64,000 nt of DNA from Hyphomicrobiaceae bacterium (GCA_023384095.1 JAHDXT010000014.1:1-64000), one strand, 5' to 3'. Numbered from the stretch's first letter, positions 39,669-48,788 are shown. Made by a program: numbers and translations. Notes: generated by a model not told the origin, from the sequence alone.

Positions 39669-40211
39669 TCACTGGGTGCAGGGCACCGAGATGGTCATGC
39701 CGACGTTGGCGAAATAGCGCTTGCACTCGAGCTTGGCCGGCGCCTCGTCGGATGTGGCGGTATCGGTTACCGTCGTATTGGCAGCCGTCTTCAGCGGGGT
39801 CGTCGCATCGGCGCTCTCGACCGGCTTCGTGCTGTCGGCGGCAAGCGCGTCCGTCTTCTTCTTCTCAGCCGCCGCGGCGAGCGCGGCAGCCGCCGCTGCT
39901 TTCCTCCGTTCCGCGGCCGCAGCCTTCATGGCGGCCTCCGCGGCTGCCTGCTCCTTCCGGGCCCTGGCCGCGGCCGCGATCGCCGCTGCCCGCTCGCGCT
40001 TCAGACGCGCGGCCTCGATGGCCTTCGCCCGGCGCAGAGCCCTGTAGTGGTCGACCTGATGGTGGCGTTGGGCATGGTGATGGCCGCCGCCGGCGGTGAA
40101 GACGCCGATCGGGAAGCCGAAGCCGATGCGCAACCCGGCTTGCGCGGCAGGAGCCGCCAGGGTCGCCGCAGCCACGATGCCGGTCGCCAGAGCGATGATC
40201 TTCGTGTTCAT
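39669..40211 (-). CDS. Secreted Ala/Lys-rich coiled-coil protein
   Basis: This 180-residue protein has a signal peptide (IIALATGIVAAATLAAPAAQA). A His-rich patch follows (GGGHHHAQRHHQVDHYRAL), then a long alanine-rich charged helix (about residues 60-115) that is a strong coiled-coil candidate. The C-terminus is Thr-rich and ends with KLECKRYFANVGMTISVPCTQ, where two Cys could form a disulfide. GGAGG precedes ATG 40211. No family was recognised; the His patch may bind metal. Confidence 0.75.
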   Translation of the reverse strand: MNTKIIALATGIVAAATLAAPAAQAGLRIGFGFPIGVFTAGGGHHHAQRHHQVDHYRALRRAKAIEAARLKRERAAAIAAAARARKEQAAAEAAMKAAAAERRKAAAAAALAAAAEKKKTDALAADSTKPVESADATTPLKTAANTTVTDTATSDEAPAKLECKRYFANVGMTISVPCTQ

Positions 40212-40322
40212 GACAGTCCTCCATCAATCAGGGCGTCTTGCCGAGGTTTCATCCGTTGAGTGCCATCATGGGGCCAGATGCCTCGGCGGACTGTTCCCCG
40301 GGGTACAGGGCTCTGAATTTTT

Positions 40323-41213
40323 TCAAGCCGCCGGCCGCGAGGCGCCGCCGCGGATCGGGCTGACCTGCGCGGCCCGGATCGTCGCAGCTCTCGCAGCGCG
40401 GTCCTCGATCCGCTGGCGCACATCGGCCGCGAACCGGCTGGTGCGCTCCATCACGACGTGCCGTTGACGGTCGAGCGTGACGACGTGATAGCTGTCCTCC
40501 AGCACCACCGTTTCGACGCTGCCGCAGAGAGACTTCTGCAGATGGAAGGCGTTGCGCAGGCTCGCGCGGTCGTCGTCGCGCGGATGCAGCAGCAGGACGG
40601 GCTGGCCGATGCGGCCGAGCGAACGGCGGACGGTGCCCGCCAGCCAGCGCAGCTCCAGCATGGAGCGGCCGGGCGTGCTGAGCTGGCCGGCCTGAGAGCT
40701 GTCGCCGCTCTGGATCGCCGCCGTCACGAGCCCGCGCACGCGCGGATCCTTGATGCCGTAGGGCTCCCGCTCGTCGAAATCGATGAGATCGGCGACCCGC
40801 CGGTGCCAGACGAGCCCGAACAGCCGCGCGTACCAGGGGATGCCCCAGCCGTCGAGCTGCAGCGTCGGCGCATACAATGCGAGGCCGTGAACGGTGTCCG
40901 GCCGCTCGGACGCGAGATGGAGGGCCAGCACGGCTCCCATCGACAGACCCCCTACGATGACGACGTCGCATTCCTGAAGCAGCCGGTCGTGGGCCTCGAC
41001 GACGCTGGCGTACCAGTCCTGCCAGCGGGTCGCCTTGAGGTCCTCGGCGGTGCCGCAGTGGCCGGCGAGCTGCGGGCAGGAAACCGTGTAGCCGGCGCGC
41101 GCCAGCCCGACCGCAACGAAGCGCATTTCGATCGGTGTGCCGCCCAGGCCGTGGATGAGCAGGACGCCGGTACGGCCGCCGGACATGTGCAGGCTGCGGT
41201 CGATGATGCTCAT
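40323..41213 (-). CDS. Alpha/beta hydrolase, carboxylesterase/lipase type
   Basis: This 296-residue protein has the oxyanion motif LLIHGLGGTPIEM and the nucleophile elbow VGGLSMGAVLALHL, with Ser in GLSMG. An Asp follows in LLLHPRDDDRASL and the His in VLEDSYHVVTLD. The pattern fits the monoglyceride-lipase-like carboxylesterase (EST30-like) group. It is not secreted. The C-terminal 40 residues are Arg/Ala-rich and variable. An AGAGGG site precedes ATG 41213. The downstream side is divergent from the TRAP operon. Confidence 0.88.
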   Translation of the reverse strand: MSIIDRSLHMSGGRTGVLLIHGLGGTPIEMRFVAVGLARAGYTVSCPQLAGHCGTAEDLKATRWQDWYASVVEAHDRLLQECDVVIVGGLSMGAVLALHLASERPDTVHGLALYAPTLQLDGWGIPWYARLFGLVWHRRVADLIDFDEREPYGIKDPRVRGLVTAAIQSGDSSQAGQLSTPGRSMLELRWLAGTVRRSLGRIGQPVLLLHPRDDDRASLRNAFHLQKSLCGSVETVVLEDSYHVVTLDRQRHVVMERTSRFAADVRQRIEDRAARAATIRAAQVSPIRGGASRPAA

Positions 41214-41574
41214 GATCTCAATCCCTCTTCTTTGCGTCCTTCGGGCGACGCCTCATGACGACGGAGAGTAGATCGTCCTTCCCTCCGCTTCTGTTCCGCG
41301 GGTGACTTCGACAGAGAAATGCATATGGATCGTCCGGAGAGGTTGGGAGCCGCCCTTGGCGACGCGCCATCGGGCCGCCAGGCGCGCCGGATTCCGGGAC
41401 TTTCAGACTTTCGTATGAGCGCCCTTTTCTGCCGTATCGAGGCGGCTGTCGCCGCTTGTCGAATTCTGCAGGCTGTGCAAAGTGGTGCTGGAGCTGCCGC
41501 TAGATATTTCCGAGCACCGGCGGCCATTGGCCGGCGCGGCTCCGCCGCCGCCATTTCCCTAGGGAGGTTCGAGC
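41214..41574. other. Intergenic between hydrolase and TRAP operon
   Basis: This 361-base divergent gap should contain the promoters of both sides. No palindromic operator was clear and no gene was supported; overlapping open frames are Arg/Ala-rich artefacts. Confidence 0.4.
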
Positions 41575-42711
41575 ATGACCAACAAGAAATCGAAGGGCGC
41601 CACGACCAGGCGCAAATTTCTCGCCGGGGCCGCGCTCACCGGAGCTGCGACGATCGCCATGCCCCAGGTCTCGCGGGCGCAGACCACCACGCTGAAGATG
41701 CAGGGCTCCTGGGGCGCCCAGGACATCCTCAACGAGTTCGCCCAGGACTACGTCTCCATGGTCAACGCCATGGGCGGCGGCCGCCTCAAGATCGACTACC
41801 TGAACGCAGGCGCCGTCGTGAAGCCGTTCTCCGTGCAGGACGGCGTGCACGCAGGCGTGCTGGACGGCGCCCACACCGTGCCCGCCTACTGGTACGGCAA
41901 GCACCGCGCCGCCTCGCTGTTCGGCACCGGGCCGGCCTATGGCTTCAACGGCAGCCAGCTTCTCGGCTGGATCCATTACGGCGGCGGCCAGGAGCTCTAT
42001 GACGAGCTGGTGCAGAAGGTCCTCAACCTGAACGTCGTCGGCTTCTTCGCGACCGCAATGCCGACCCAGCCGCTCGGCTGGTACAAGAACGAGGTCAAGG
42101 GTCCCGAGTCCCTGAAGGGCCTGAAGTTCCGCACCGTCGGCCTCGCCACCAACATGTTCCAGGCCATGGGCGTCAGCGTCGCCCAGCTCCCCGGGCCGGA
42201 GATCCTGCCGGCGATGGAACGGGGCGTCATCGAGGCGTTCGAGTTCAACAATCCGACCTCGGACCGGCGCTTCGGCGCTCAGGACGTGGCGAAGCTCTAC
42301 TACCTGGGCTCCTATCACCAGGCGGCCGAGGCTTTCGAGATCATGTTCAACAAGAGCAAGTACGAAAGCCTGCCGAAGGAGCAGCAGGCCATCCTGCGCC
42401 ATGCCGCCAAGTCAGCCGCTGCCGACAACGAGTGGAAGGCCTGGGACAGCTACTCGAAGGACCTCGCGGAACTGATCGAGAAGGACAAGGTGCAGATCAA
42501 GCGCACCCCGACATCGGTCTTCCAGGCCCAGCTCAAGGCCTGGGACCAGGTGGAGGCCGAGCTGGTGAAAGACCCCGCCCAGGGGCCGTTCATCAAGAAG
42601 GTGCTCGACAGCCAGAAGGCCTGGGCGAAACGGGTCGGCTTCTATTTCTTCAATAACGACGCCGACTACAAGACCGCCTACGAGCACTACTTCGGCCCGC
42701 TCAAGACCTAG
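41575..42711 (+). CDS. TRAP transporter solute-binding protein (DctP family)
   Basis: This 378-residue periplasmic receptor starts with a Tat signal, TTRRKFLAGAALTGAATIAM. The mature part has the TRAP family pattern of the DctP/TakP type: LKMQGSWG...LNEFAQDYVSMV, then GWYKNEVKGPESLKGLKFRTVGLATNMFQAMG, and the substrate-contact region with Arg/Asn (AMERGVIEAFEFNNPTSDRRFG). It is close to the alpha-keto-acid-binding TakP subgroup, so the ligand may be a keto acid or carboxylate (inference). AGGGAGG precedes ATG 41575. First gene of a four-gene operon. Confidence 0.93.
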   Translation: MTNKKSKGATTRRKFLAGAALTGAATIAMPQVSRAQTTTLKMQGSWGAQDILNEFAQDYVSMVNAMGGGRLKIDYLNAGAVVKPFSVQDGVHAGVLDGAHTVPAYWYGKHRAASLFGTGPAYGFNGSQLLGWIHYGGGQELYDELVQKVLNLNVVGFFATAMPTQPLGWYKNEVKGPESLKGLKFRTVGLATNMFQAMGVSVAQLPGPEILPAMERGVIEAFEFNNPTSDRRFGAQDVAKLYYLGSYHQAAEAFEIMFNKSKYESLPKEQQAILRHAAKSAAADNEWKAWDSYSKDLAELIEKDKVQIKRTPTSVFQAQLKAWDQVEAELVKDPAQGPFIKKVLDSQKAWAKRVGFYFFNNDADYKTAYEHYFGPLKT

Positions 42712-42800
42712 CAGCCGTCCTCGCGGCTCATCGGCCGGGCCCAGACATGTGCCCGGCCGATAGTGCATGCCGAATCAACCCTGTTTCTGCGAGACGATCC

Positions 42801-43409
42801 GTGGTCGGTTTCCTCCTCTTCATCGACCGGCTCAGCGCGGGTGTGGGCAAAGCGTTCAGCTGGTGCATCATCGTCCTGACGTTCGGCACCTGCTACGAGG
42901 TGTTCATGCGCTACATCCTGCGGGCGCCGACGAGCTGGGCGTTCGACGTGGCCTACTGCATGTACGGCGCGCTGTTCCTCATGGCCGGCGCCTATACCCT
43001 CTCGCGCAACGGTCACGTGCGTGGCGACGTCGTTTATCGCCTGCTCCCGGTCAAAACCCAGGCCGGGGTCGATCTCGCTCTCTACGTTCTGTTCTTCTTT
43101 CCGGGATTTCTTGCCCTTCTCGTTTGGGGCTACCCGTACGCGCTCACGTCTTTCACGATTCGAGAGGTGTCCATCTACAGCCCGGCCGGAATGCCGATCT
43201 GGCCGCTGAAAGCGCTGATCCCGACCGCGGCCGTGTTCATGCTGCTGCAGGGCGTCGCCGAGGCGATCCGCTGCGTGATCTGCCTGCGCGACGGGGCCTG
43301 GCCGCAACGTCTGCACGACGTGGAGGAGCTGGAATCCGCCATCCTGGCCGATGAGGAGGCGCGAGCGCGGCTCGCTGAGCAGCACGCCGCCGGAGGCGCA
43401 GCCCGATGA
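42801..43409 (+). CDS. TRAP transporter small permease (DctQ family)
   Basis: A protein of about 202 residues with four membrane segments: AFSWCIIVLTFGTCYEVFM, AFDVAYCMYGALFLMAGAY, a DLALYVLFFFPGFLALLVWG segment and ALIPTAAVFMLLQGVAEAI. GTG 42801 is the preferred start; an ATG at 42747 in frame adds 18 residues. The C-terminal tail is charged. It overlaps the large permease gene by four bases (ATGA), so the two are translationally coupled. It stabilises the large subunit. Confidence 0.9.
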   Translation: MVGFLLFIDRLSAGVGKAFSWCIIVLTFGTCYEVFMRYILRAPTSWAFDVAYCMYGALFLMAGAYTLSRNGHVRGDVVYRLLPVKTQAGVDLALYVLFFFPGFLALLVWGYPYALTSFTIREVSIYSPAGMPIWPLKALIPTAAVFMLLQGVAEAIRCVICLRDGAWPQRLHDVEELESAILADEEARARLAEQHAAGGAAR

Positions 43410-44728
43410 CCAATCCAGAAATCGGCATGCTGATGCTGGGGCTGTTCATCTTCGTCATCCTGCTCGGATTCCCGATCGCCTTTACGCTCATCGCGATGGC
43501 CATCTTCTTCGGCTACTACGCGATGGAGTTGCGCATTTTCGACCTGCTGGTCACCAATACCGCCGACGTCATGCAGAACGACGTGCTGACGGCGGTGCCG
43601 CTGTTCCTGTTCATGGGCTACGTGGTCGAGCGCTCCAACATCCTCGACCGCCTGTTCCATTCGATCCAGATGGCGGCCAGGAACGTGCCGGGATCGCTCG
43701 CCGTCGCGACGCTGATCACCTGCGCGCTGTTCGCCACGGCGACCGGGATCGTGGGCGCCGTCGTCACCCTGATGGGTCTGCTCGCCTTCCCGGCCATGCT
43801 GCGCGCCGGATACGACACCAGGCTGGCGGCCGGCGTGGTCTGTGCCGGCGGCTGCCTCGGCATCATGATCCCGCCCAGCGTGCTCCTCATTCTTTACGGA
43901 GCCACGACGGCCACCTCGGTCGTGAAGCTCTACGCGGCGGCCTTCGGGCCGGGATTCCTGCTTGCAGGTCTCTACATCGTCTATGTGATCGCACGGGCGA
44001 TGATCAATCCGAAACTGGCGCCCAAGCCCCCCGATCTGGCGAAGCACATTCCTCTGTCGCAAGTCGTGTACGCACTGCTGACGTCGTTCTTTCCGCTCGC
44101 CATTCTGATCCTGTCGGTGCTCGGCGCGATCCTGTTCGGTCTCGCCACACCGTCGGAAGCGGCGGCGGTGGGGGCGGCCGGATCCCTGGTGCTGGCGGCG
44201 TGCTATCGGGCGCTGTCGTTCGAGCGCATGAAGGAGGCCGTGTATCTCACCGCCCGCACCTCGGCGATGGTCTGCTTCCTGTTCATCGGATCCTGGACCT
44301 TCTCCTCCGTGTTCTCCTACCTCGGCGGCCACGAGGTGATCGAGCACTGGGTGAAGGCGATGAACCTGTCGCCGACGATGTTCCTCATCCTCGCCCAGAT
44401 CATCATCTTCCTGCTCGGCTGGCCGCTGGAGTGGACGGAGATCATCATCATTTTCGTTCCGATCTTCCTGCCGCTGTTGAAGACCTTCAATATCGACCCG
44501 ATCATCTTCGGCATTCTGGTCGCCCTCAATATCCAGACATCCTTCAATACGCCGCCCATGGCCATGGCCGCGTACTATCTGAAGGGTATCGCGCCACCGC
44601 ACGTGAAGCTGACGGATATCTTCGCGGGCTCGCTCCCGTTCGTGTTCCTGGTGTTCATCACCATGGCGATGGTCTACATTTTCCCGGAGATCGCGCTGTG
44701 GCTGCCGAACAAGCTATACGGGAACTGA
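43406..44728 (+). CDS. TRAP transporter large permease (DctM family)
   Basis: This 440-residue integral membrane protein has about twelve hydrophobic segments. Family motifs include FLFMGYVVERSNILDRLF, ATGIVGAVVTLMG, and CAGGCLGIMIPPSVLLILYG. It forms the sodium-coupled channel that moves the ligand delivered by the binding protein. ATG 43406 overlaps the small permease stop. An amidase gene follows five bases downstream, so the transported compound may be an amide or its product (inference). Confidence 0.95.
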   Translation: MTNPEIGMLMLGLFIFVILLGFPIAFTLIAMAIFFGYYAMELRIFDLLVTNTADVMQNDVLTAVPLFLFMGYVVERSNILDRLFHSIQMAARNVPGSLAVATLITCALFATATGIVGAVVTLMGLLAFPAMLRAGYDTRLAAGVVCAGGCLGIMIPPSVLLILYGATTATSVVKLYAAAFGPGFLLAGLYIVYVIARAMINPKLAPKPPDLAKHIPLSQVVYALLTSFFPLAILILSVLGAILFGLATPSEAAAVGAAGSLVLAACYRALSFERMKEAVYLTARTSAMVCFLFIGSWTFSSVFSYLGGHEVIEHWVKAMNLSPTMFLILAQIIIFLLGWPLEWTEIIIIFVPIFLPLLKTFNIDPIIFGILVALNIQTSFNTPPMAMAAYYLKGIAPPHVKLTDIFAGSLPFVFLVFITMAMVYIFPEIALWLPNKLYGN

Positions 44729-44732
44729 GTCC

Positions 44733-46085
44733 GTGGCCGAGCCGGCGCTGAGCGAGCTGTCTGCGACGGAGGCTCACCGGGAGATCACGCGCGGCGCCCT
44801 GTCGGCCGAGGAATACGTCAGCGCGTGCCTCGACCGGATCGCCGCGCTCGACGGTGACGTGCGGGCCTTCGCGCACCTCGACGCGGCGCACGCGCTTTCG
44901 CAGGCGCAAAGCCTCGACGAGCGGCGGCGCAATGGCCATCCGACCGGCCCTCTGCACGGCATCCCGGTGGCGGTGAAGGACATCTTCGACACCCGGGACT
45001 ACCCTACCGAGAACGGGTCCCCGCTCATGGCCGGCCGACGTCCCCGGGACGATGCGACCGCGGTGGCGCGGCTGCGCGCGGCCGGCGCCGTCATCATCGG
45101 CAAAACGGTGACGACGGAGCTCGCCTACTTCCATCCCGGGGCAACGCGCAATCCGCACGACCTCGGGCGCACGCCGGGCGGCTCGTCATCGGGCTCCGCG
45201 GCGGCTGTCGCCGCCGGCATGGTGCCGCTGGCACTCGGCTCGCAGACCAACGGCTCCGTGATCCGGCCGGCGTCCTTCTGCGGCGTGTTCGGCGCCAAGC
45301 CCAGCCACGGCCTCGTCTCCCGCGGCGGCGTGCTCGCGCTGTCCCGCACGCTCGACCACGTCGGCGTCTTCGCGCGCACGCTGGACGACGTGGCTCTCCT
45401 CCTCGACGTGCTGGCCGGCCACGATCCGCGCGATCCAGATACCCGCCCCGTGGCGTCGCCCAACTTCCGCGCCACCCTGGCCGAGCCTCCGCCCCTGCCG
45501 CCCAAGTTCGCGCTGGTGAGGACGCCGATGTGGGACAGAGCCGAGCCATCCACGCGCGCCATGCTCGAGGACCTCGTCGCCGGGCTCGGCGACGCCGCCG
45601 GCATCGTCGCGCTGCCGGAGGTGTTTGCGGATGCCTGGGATGCGCAGCGCGCGGTCATGGCGGCCGACATGGCGCACAACCTCGGAAAGGTGGTCGACCG
45701 CGGCAGCAAGGAGGCGTCGAGCCCCCGCCTGCGCGAGTTCCTCGACGAGGGCCGCCGGGTTCCCGCAGTCGAATACCTCGCAGCACACGGGCTGCGCGCG
45801 CGGCTCATCGCCGGCCTGGCGAGCGTGTTCGACCACTACGACGCGATCATCACGCCGGCCAGCATCGGTGGCGCACCGAAGTCGCTGGAGTCGACCGGAG
45901 ACCCGGTTTTCTGCACGTTGTGGACGCTGACCGGCTCGCCGGCGTTGTCCCTGCCGGTGCTGCAAGATCCCGACGGCATGCCCCTCGGCCTGCAGCTCGT
46001 CGGTCCGGTCGGTGACGACGCGCGCCTGTTGCGCACGGCGCGGGCGCTGCTCGACCTGCTTTCTGACCAGAGTCCTTCCGGTTGA
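44733..46085 (+). CDS. Amidase-signature family hydrolase
   Basis: This 450-residue enzyme has the amidase-signature core with the Lys of VAVKDIFDTRDYPTENGSP, the Ser-cis-Ser stretch GGSSSGSAAAVAAGMVPLALG, and the nucleophile environment TNGSVIRPASFCGVFGAKPS. It hydrolyses a C-N bond, for example of an aliphatic or aryl amide, or of a glutamine-like amide. GTG 44733 begins four bases after the permease stop, which places it in the TRAP operon. A role in GatCAB is unlikely because GatB and GatC are not nearby. Confidence 0.9.
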   Translation: MAEPALSELSATEAHREITRGALSAEEYVSACLDRIAALDGDVRAFAHLDAAHALSQAQSLDERRRNGHPTGPLHGIPVAVKDIFDTRDYPTENGSPLMAGRRPRDDATAVARLRAAGAVIIGKTVTTELAYFHPGATRNPHDLGRTPGGSSSGSAAAVAAGMVPLALGSQTNGSVIRPASFCGVFGAKPSHGLVSRGGVLALSRTLDHVGVFARTLDDVALLLDVLAGHDPRDPDTRPVASPNFRATLAEPPPLPPKFALVRTPMWDRAEPSTRAMLEDLVAGLGDAAGIVALPEVFADAWDAQRAVMAADMAHNLGKVVDRGSKEASSPRLREFLDEGRRVPAVEYLAAHGLRARLIAGLASVFDHYDAIITPASIGGAPKSLESTGDPVFCTLWTLTGSPALSLPVLQDPDGMPLGLQLVGPVGDDARLLRTARALLDLLSDQSPSG

Positions 46086-46106
46086 GATCGAAACGTCCAG
46101 GTCCCC

Positions 46107-46190
46107 CCGGCCGGAATGACACGGGGGACGACCTGGCAAAGTTGTCATCCAGGCCGCAGCAGCCGCGGTTGTGCGCGGCTGCGAAGAGCC
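46107..46190. repeat. Dispersed repeat, copy 1 (partner at 52.36 kb)
   Basis: This stretch matches 52362-52445 with a few substitutions. It includes CGGCCGG(A/G)ATGACA, GGGGGACGAC(C/T)TGGCAAA and GGCCGCAGCAGCC(G/A)CGGTT. In the other copy, GGCCGGGATGAC and GTCATCCCGGCC form an inverted repeat. No coding potential. Confidence 0.8.
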
Positions 46191-46243
46191 CAGGGCAGAA
46201 GATAGTTGTCGTGTGCCGTGTCCGATGAATCCGGGTCGCGGGT

Positions 46244-46432
46244 CTAACGGCCGTTTCCGCGATGGCGCCGGAAAAGCGGGACGAAGGCATCTTGCCAGAA
46301 CGCGATCGCCATGAGGACGATGCCGAGGATCGAGACGATCCACAATGGCGTCTCGGCGAGCTTGACAGCGATCGCGGAGAGAAATGCAACCATCAGCGCC
46401 ATTCCGACGATCGCGGAAATCGCATCTGCCAT
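46244..46432 (-). CDS. Small membrane protein, two helices
   Basis: This 62-residue protein is almost all membrane: AISAIVGMALMVAFLSAIAV and LWIVSILGIVLMAIAFW, with a short basic tail RRHRGNGR. GAGGGAG sits upstream of ATG 46432. Small two-helix proteins of this kind are common but uncharacterised; it lies alone between the amidase operon and a monooxygenase-like gene. Confidence 0.65.
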   Translation of the reverse strand: MADAISAIVGMALMVAFLSAIAVKLAETPLWIVSILGIVLMAIAFWQDAFVPLFRRHRGNGR

Positions 46433-46612
46433 GGAGTCGTGTCTCCCTCGCCCGGCGGGCGTTCGCCTCTTGTTTGTCCTGCAGCCGGATCATATTGCAT
46501 CGGCTCGCCGGGAGCAAAGGCGATTGCGACCCCATGCCCTTTCCGAGACCGAATGCACGGCGTGACGCGTCATCGTCTGTCGGTTAGACTTTTGCGATCC
46601 GGAGGGACGACC

Positions 46613-46966
46613 ATGATTGCGGTGATCTTCGAAGTAGTGCCCGCCGAGGGACGCTGGCAGGAGTATCTCGACCTGGCGGCGGAGCTCAGGCCAGAGCTCG
46701 CCGGGATCGACGGGTTCATCTCCATCGAGAGATTTCAGAGCCTCACCGATCCCGGCAAGATCCTGTCGCTGTCGATCTGGCGTGACGAGGAGGCTGTGGC
46801 GCGCTGGCGCAATCATGCCGGCCACCGCCGGACGCAGGCCAAGGGCCGTGCCGGCGTGTTTTCGGATTACCGGCTGCGGGTCGCCGGCGTCATCCGCGAC
46901 TACGGCATGTCCGACCGGCGCGAGCAGGCGCCGGCCGACAGCGCGGCGGTCTTTGCCAAACTGTAA
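46613..46966 (+). CDS. Antibiotic biosynthesis monooxygenase (ABM) domain protein
   Basis: This 117-residue protein has the ABM ferredoxin-like fold: MIAVIFEVVPAEGRWQEYLDL, ELAGIDGFISIERFQSLTDPGKIL, then LSIWRDEEAVARWRNHAGHR. The last His and Arg match the conserved H-R(x)Q ending. ABM proteins are small heme-degrading or quinol monooxygenases or simply dimeric binding proteins. GGAGGG precedes ATG 46613. Substrate unknown. Confidence 0.85.
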   Translation: MIAVIFEVVPAEGRWQEYLDLAAELRPELAGIDGFISIERFQSLTDPGKILSLSIWRDEEAVARWRNHAGHRRTQAKGRAGVFSDYRLRVAGVIRDYGMSDRREQAPADSAAVFAKL

Positions 46967-47039
46967 ATGCGCAGCGCTCGTTGGGTCGATGCGGGATCGG
47001 CGCCTGCCGCCGACCCGAGGCCAAGGCCGACGGGGCAGG

Positions 47040-47231
47040 TCAAGCCTGCCGCTTGCCGCCCTTCTTGCCCATGGCTTCCGGGAACACCCACATCGCCACG
47101 ACTGAGAAGACCCCGAAGCCGATCACGAACCAGAACAGGTGGTCGTTGCCGACCGACCTCTCCCAGTAAGCGAATCCCACCGCCACGGCCAGCACGACCG
47201 CAGACAGGATGGCCTTGACGTCACTTGGCAT
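47040..47231 (-). CDS. Small membrane protein, two helices
   Basis: This 63-residue protein has helices AILSAVVLAVAVGFAYWE and LFWFVIGFGVFSVVAMWVFP with a basic, glycine-containing tail (KKGGKRQA). ATG 47231 is preceded by GGGGAG. It is 183 bases distant from a larger membrane protein (47448-48218) and no family is recognised. Confidence 0.65.
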   Translation of the reverse strand: MPSDVKAILSAVVLAVAVGFAYWERSVGNDHLFWFVIGFGVFSVVAMWVFPEAMGKKGGKRQA

Positions 47232-47396
47232 TCTCTCGCTCCCCGGATATCCGGCCGGCCTGCAGCTCTCGAGCCGGGTCCAATGGCCATTCCGATCGAA
47301 ATCGAAACGGTTCTTTTGCTCAGATCCCTGTCCGCGCGTGCGGGGAGAGGTCGGGTTAGAGGCAGCCGCGAGTAAAGTGCGATTGCCGCCACTCCC

Positions 47397-47422
47397 AGGG
47401 TCAGACCCGCAGGGTCTGACCC
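47397..47422. repeat. GTCAGACC-type palindromic repeat
   Basis: AGGGTCAGACCCGCAGGGTCTGACCC contains a near-perfect inverted repeat (GGGTCAGACCC and GGGTCTGACCC). It lies in the gap between two minus-strand genes and belongs to the family at 4276, 39609 and 52591. Confidence 0.7.
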
Positions 47423-47447
47423 ATGTTTTCATCCGACCGAGCGGACT

Positions 47448-48218
47448 CTAGTAGTTGCCGAGCGGCTGGGCAGCGGCCTCGTCCGGACGCTTCGGCCTGC
47501 CGCGCAGGTTCCTTTTCAGGTGCCTGGCCTCGTAGCCGTTGAGCAGATGGCCGACGAGGCCCCGGTCGAGGTCCGACGTGCCGAACAGCCAGTCAGCGAT
47601 CGGGAAGGTCAGGTTCATGTTGACCTCCATCATCAGCCGCGCGTTGTGATGGGCCGTATGGTGCCGGCGAATCGTGTTGACGAACGGACAGTTGCGCACG
47701 AACCAGTTCTCGTCGACGTGGCAGCAGAAGTGCATGAACTCGTAGATGAGATACATGCCGGTCGTGGTGCACATGAACAGCCAGCCGACGTTCGGCGAGA
47801 AGATGTGGCCGAGGATGATGCCGCCCGGCATGGACATGAGGATGAACACGACCAGCGCATAGGGCGGGAACACGGTCACGCGCCAGTCGTGATGGTCGCG
47901 GAAGCGCATCTCCTCGTCGGTGAAGAACTGGTGATGGTTGAGCGTGTGCCGCTCATAGATAGCCCGCAGCCCCTTCAACTGCACCGGCCGGTGCATGACA
48001 TACTTGTGCACGGCCCACTCGAAGATGTTCGTGAACACGAACGTGATCGGCACGACGAGCCATTCCAGCAGCCGCACGCTCTCGATGTGCTGGAGGTAGA
48101 CGAAGAACGCCGCCGCGCCCATGGCGTAGATGATGGCTACGTGCAGGTAGCCGTCGTACCAGCCCATGATCCTGGACCTGTACTCCTGGCGGAACGCCTT
48201 CTGCCGTTCGGTGACCAT
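47448..48218 (-). CDS. Fatty acid hydroxylase / sterol desaturase family membrane protein
   Basis: This 256-residue membrane enzyme has histidine boxes that bind a di-iron centre: HKYVMH, HTLNHH, HFCCHVDE and RRHHTAHH. Four membrane segments flank them (for example LLEWLVVPITFVFTNIFEWAV and ALVVFILMSMPGGIILGHIF). It is expected to oxidise or desaturate a lipid, carotenoid or sterol-like molecule using oxygen. ATG 48218 has AGAGGA upstream. A promoter with a palindrome shared with the next gene lies upstream at 48313-48352. Confidence 0.92.
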   Translation of the reverse strand: MVTERQKAFRQEYRSRIMGWYDGYLHVAIIYAMGAAAFFVYLQHIESVRLLEWLVVPITFVFTNIFEWAVHKYVMHRPVQLKGLRAIYERHTLNHHQFFTDEEMRFRDHHDWRVTVFPPYALVVFILMSMPGGIILGHIFSPNVGWLFMCTTTGMYLIYEFMHFCCHVDENWFVRNCPFVNTIRRHHTAHHNARLMMEVNMNLTFPIADWLFGTSDLDRGLVGHLLNGYEARHLKRNLRGRPKRPDEAAAQPLGNY

Positions 48219-48312
48219 GTCTGTCGTCCTCTTGTCGCTCGAGCCCCGGCGGCCGGCACGCCGGACGCCGACAGTGTGCTCAGTTCACGCTCCGGCGAGC
48301 TCGTCCTCGATC

Positions 48313-48352
48313 TGATATATCAAAGATACACCAGTGCATCGAAGGGGGTCAA
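48313..48352 (-). promoter_or_regulatory. Promoter and TGATATATCA palindrome
   Basis: On the minus strand, TTGACC (48347-48352), an 18-base spacer, and TATCTT (48323-48328). The 10-base palindrome TGATATATCA occupies 48313-48322, just after the -10 box. An identical palindrome sits at 48839. Such a place would block polymerase, so it is a candidate operator. Confidence 0.55.
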
Positions 48353-48482
48353 TCCGGGGATCATGCTTACGGAATTTCATTTTACTGCACATGCATCGTC
48401 TCGAGGTCCCGTCCGGCGCGAGGCCGCGCATGCGAACGACGGCGCGCCGGCTTCGATGCCGGCCGGCCGGCTGCCGCCGGGA

Positions 48483-48788
48483 TCAGGTCCCGCCGCGCTC
48501 GATCTCGGCGACCGCCGCATCGACCTCGGCGCTGGTCAGGACCCAGTCGTTGTCCAGATTGGCGACGACGCTCTTCATGAACGGAGCCGAAAGCCGGATC
48601 GCCCGATCCTTGTCGCCGAGGTGGTCGTAGAGGATGGCCAGCGCGAGCTGCTGGGGGCTCGCACCTTCATAGGTCCACTCGAAGCCCCAGTCCGTGAACT
48701 GCTTGACGCCGTAGTGCTCGTCGAGAAGGCCGCCGTCGACGGTGACGACGAGGCCGTCGATGTTCCGCCTGCCCTCATAAGTCTTCAT
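48483..48788 (-). CDS. Small protein resembling DUF6166
   Basis: This 101-residue protein reads MKTYEGRRNIDGLVVTVDG, DWGFEWTYEGASPQQLALAIL, DHLGDKDRAIRLSAPFMKSV, and ends DNDWVLTSAEVDAAVAEIE. This order (a repeat-like start, GFEW, ALAIL-DHLGD, W-LT-EVD) matches the DUF6166 family, whose function is unknown. It has no membrane segment. ATG 48788 is used; the ribosome site is weak. A promoter with the TGATATATCA palindrome lies upstream. Confidence 0.7.
   Translation of the reverse strand: MKTYEGRRNIDGLVVTVDGGLLDEHYGVKQFTDWGFEWTYEGASPQQLALAILYDHLGDKDRAIRLSAPFMKSVVANLDNDWVLTSAEVDAAVAEIERGGT

Noticed and set aside
43175-44602. 475-residue open frame on the minus strand
   Set aside because: It is antisense to the TRAP large permease. 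The Asp/Glu/His/Gln-rich translation mirrors hydrophobic codons of a membrane protein.
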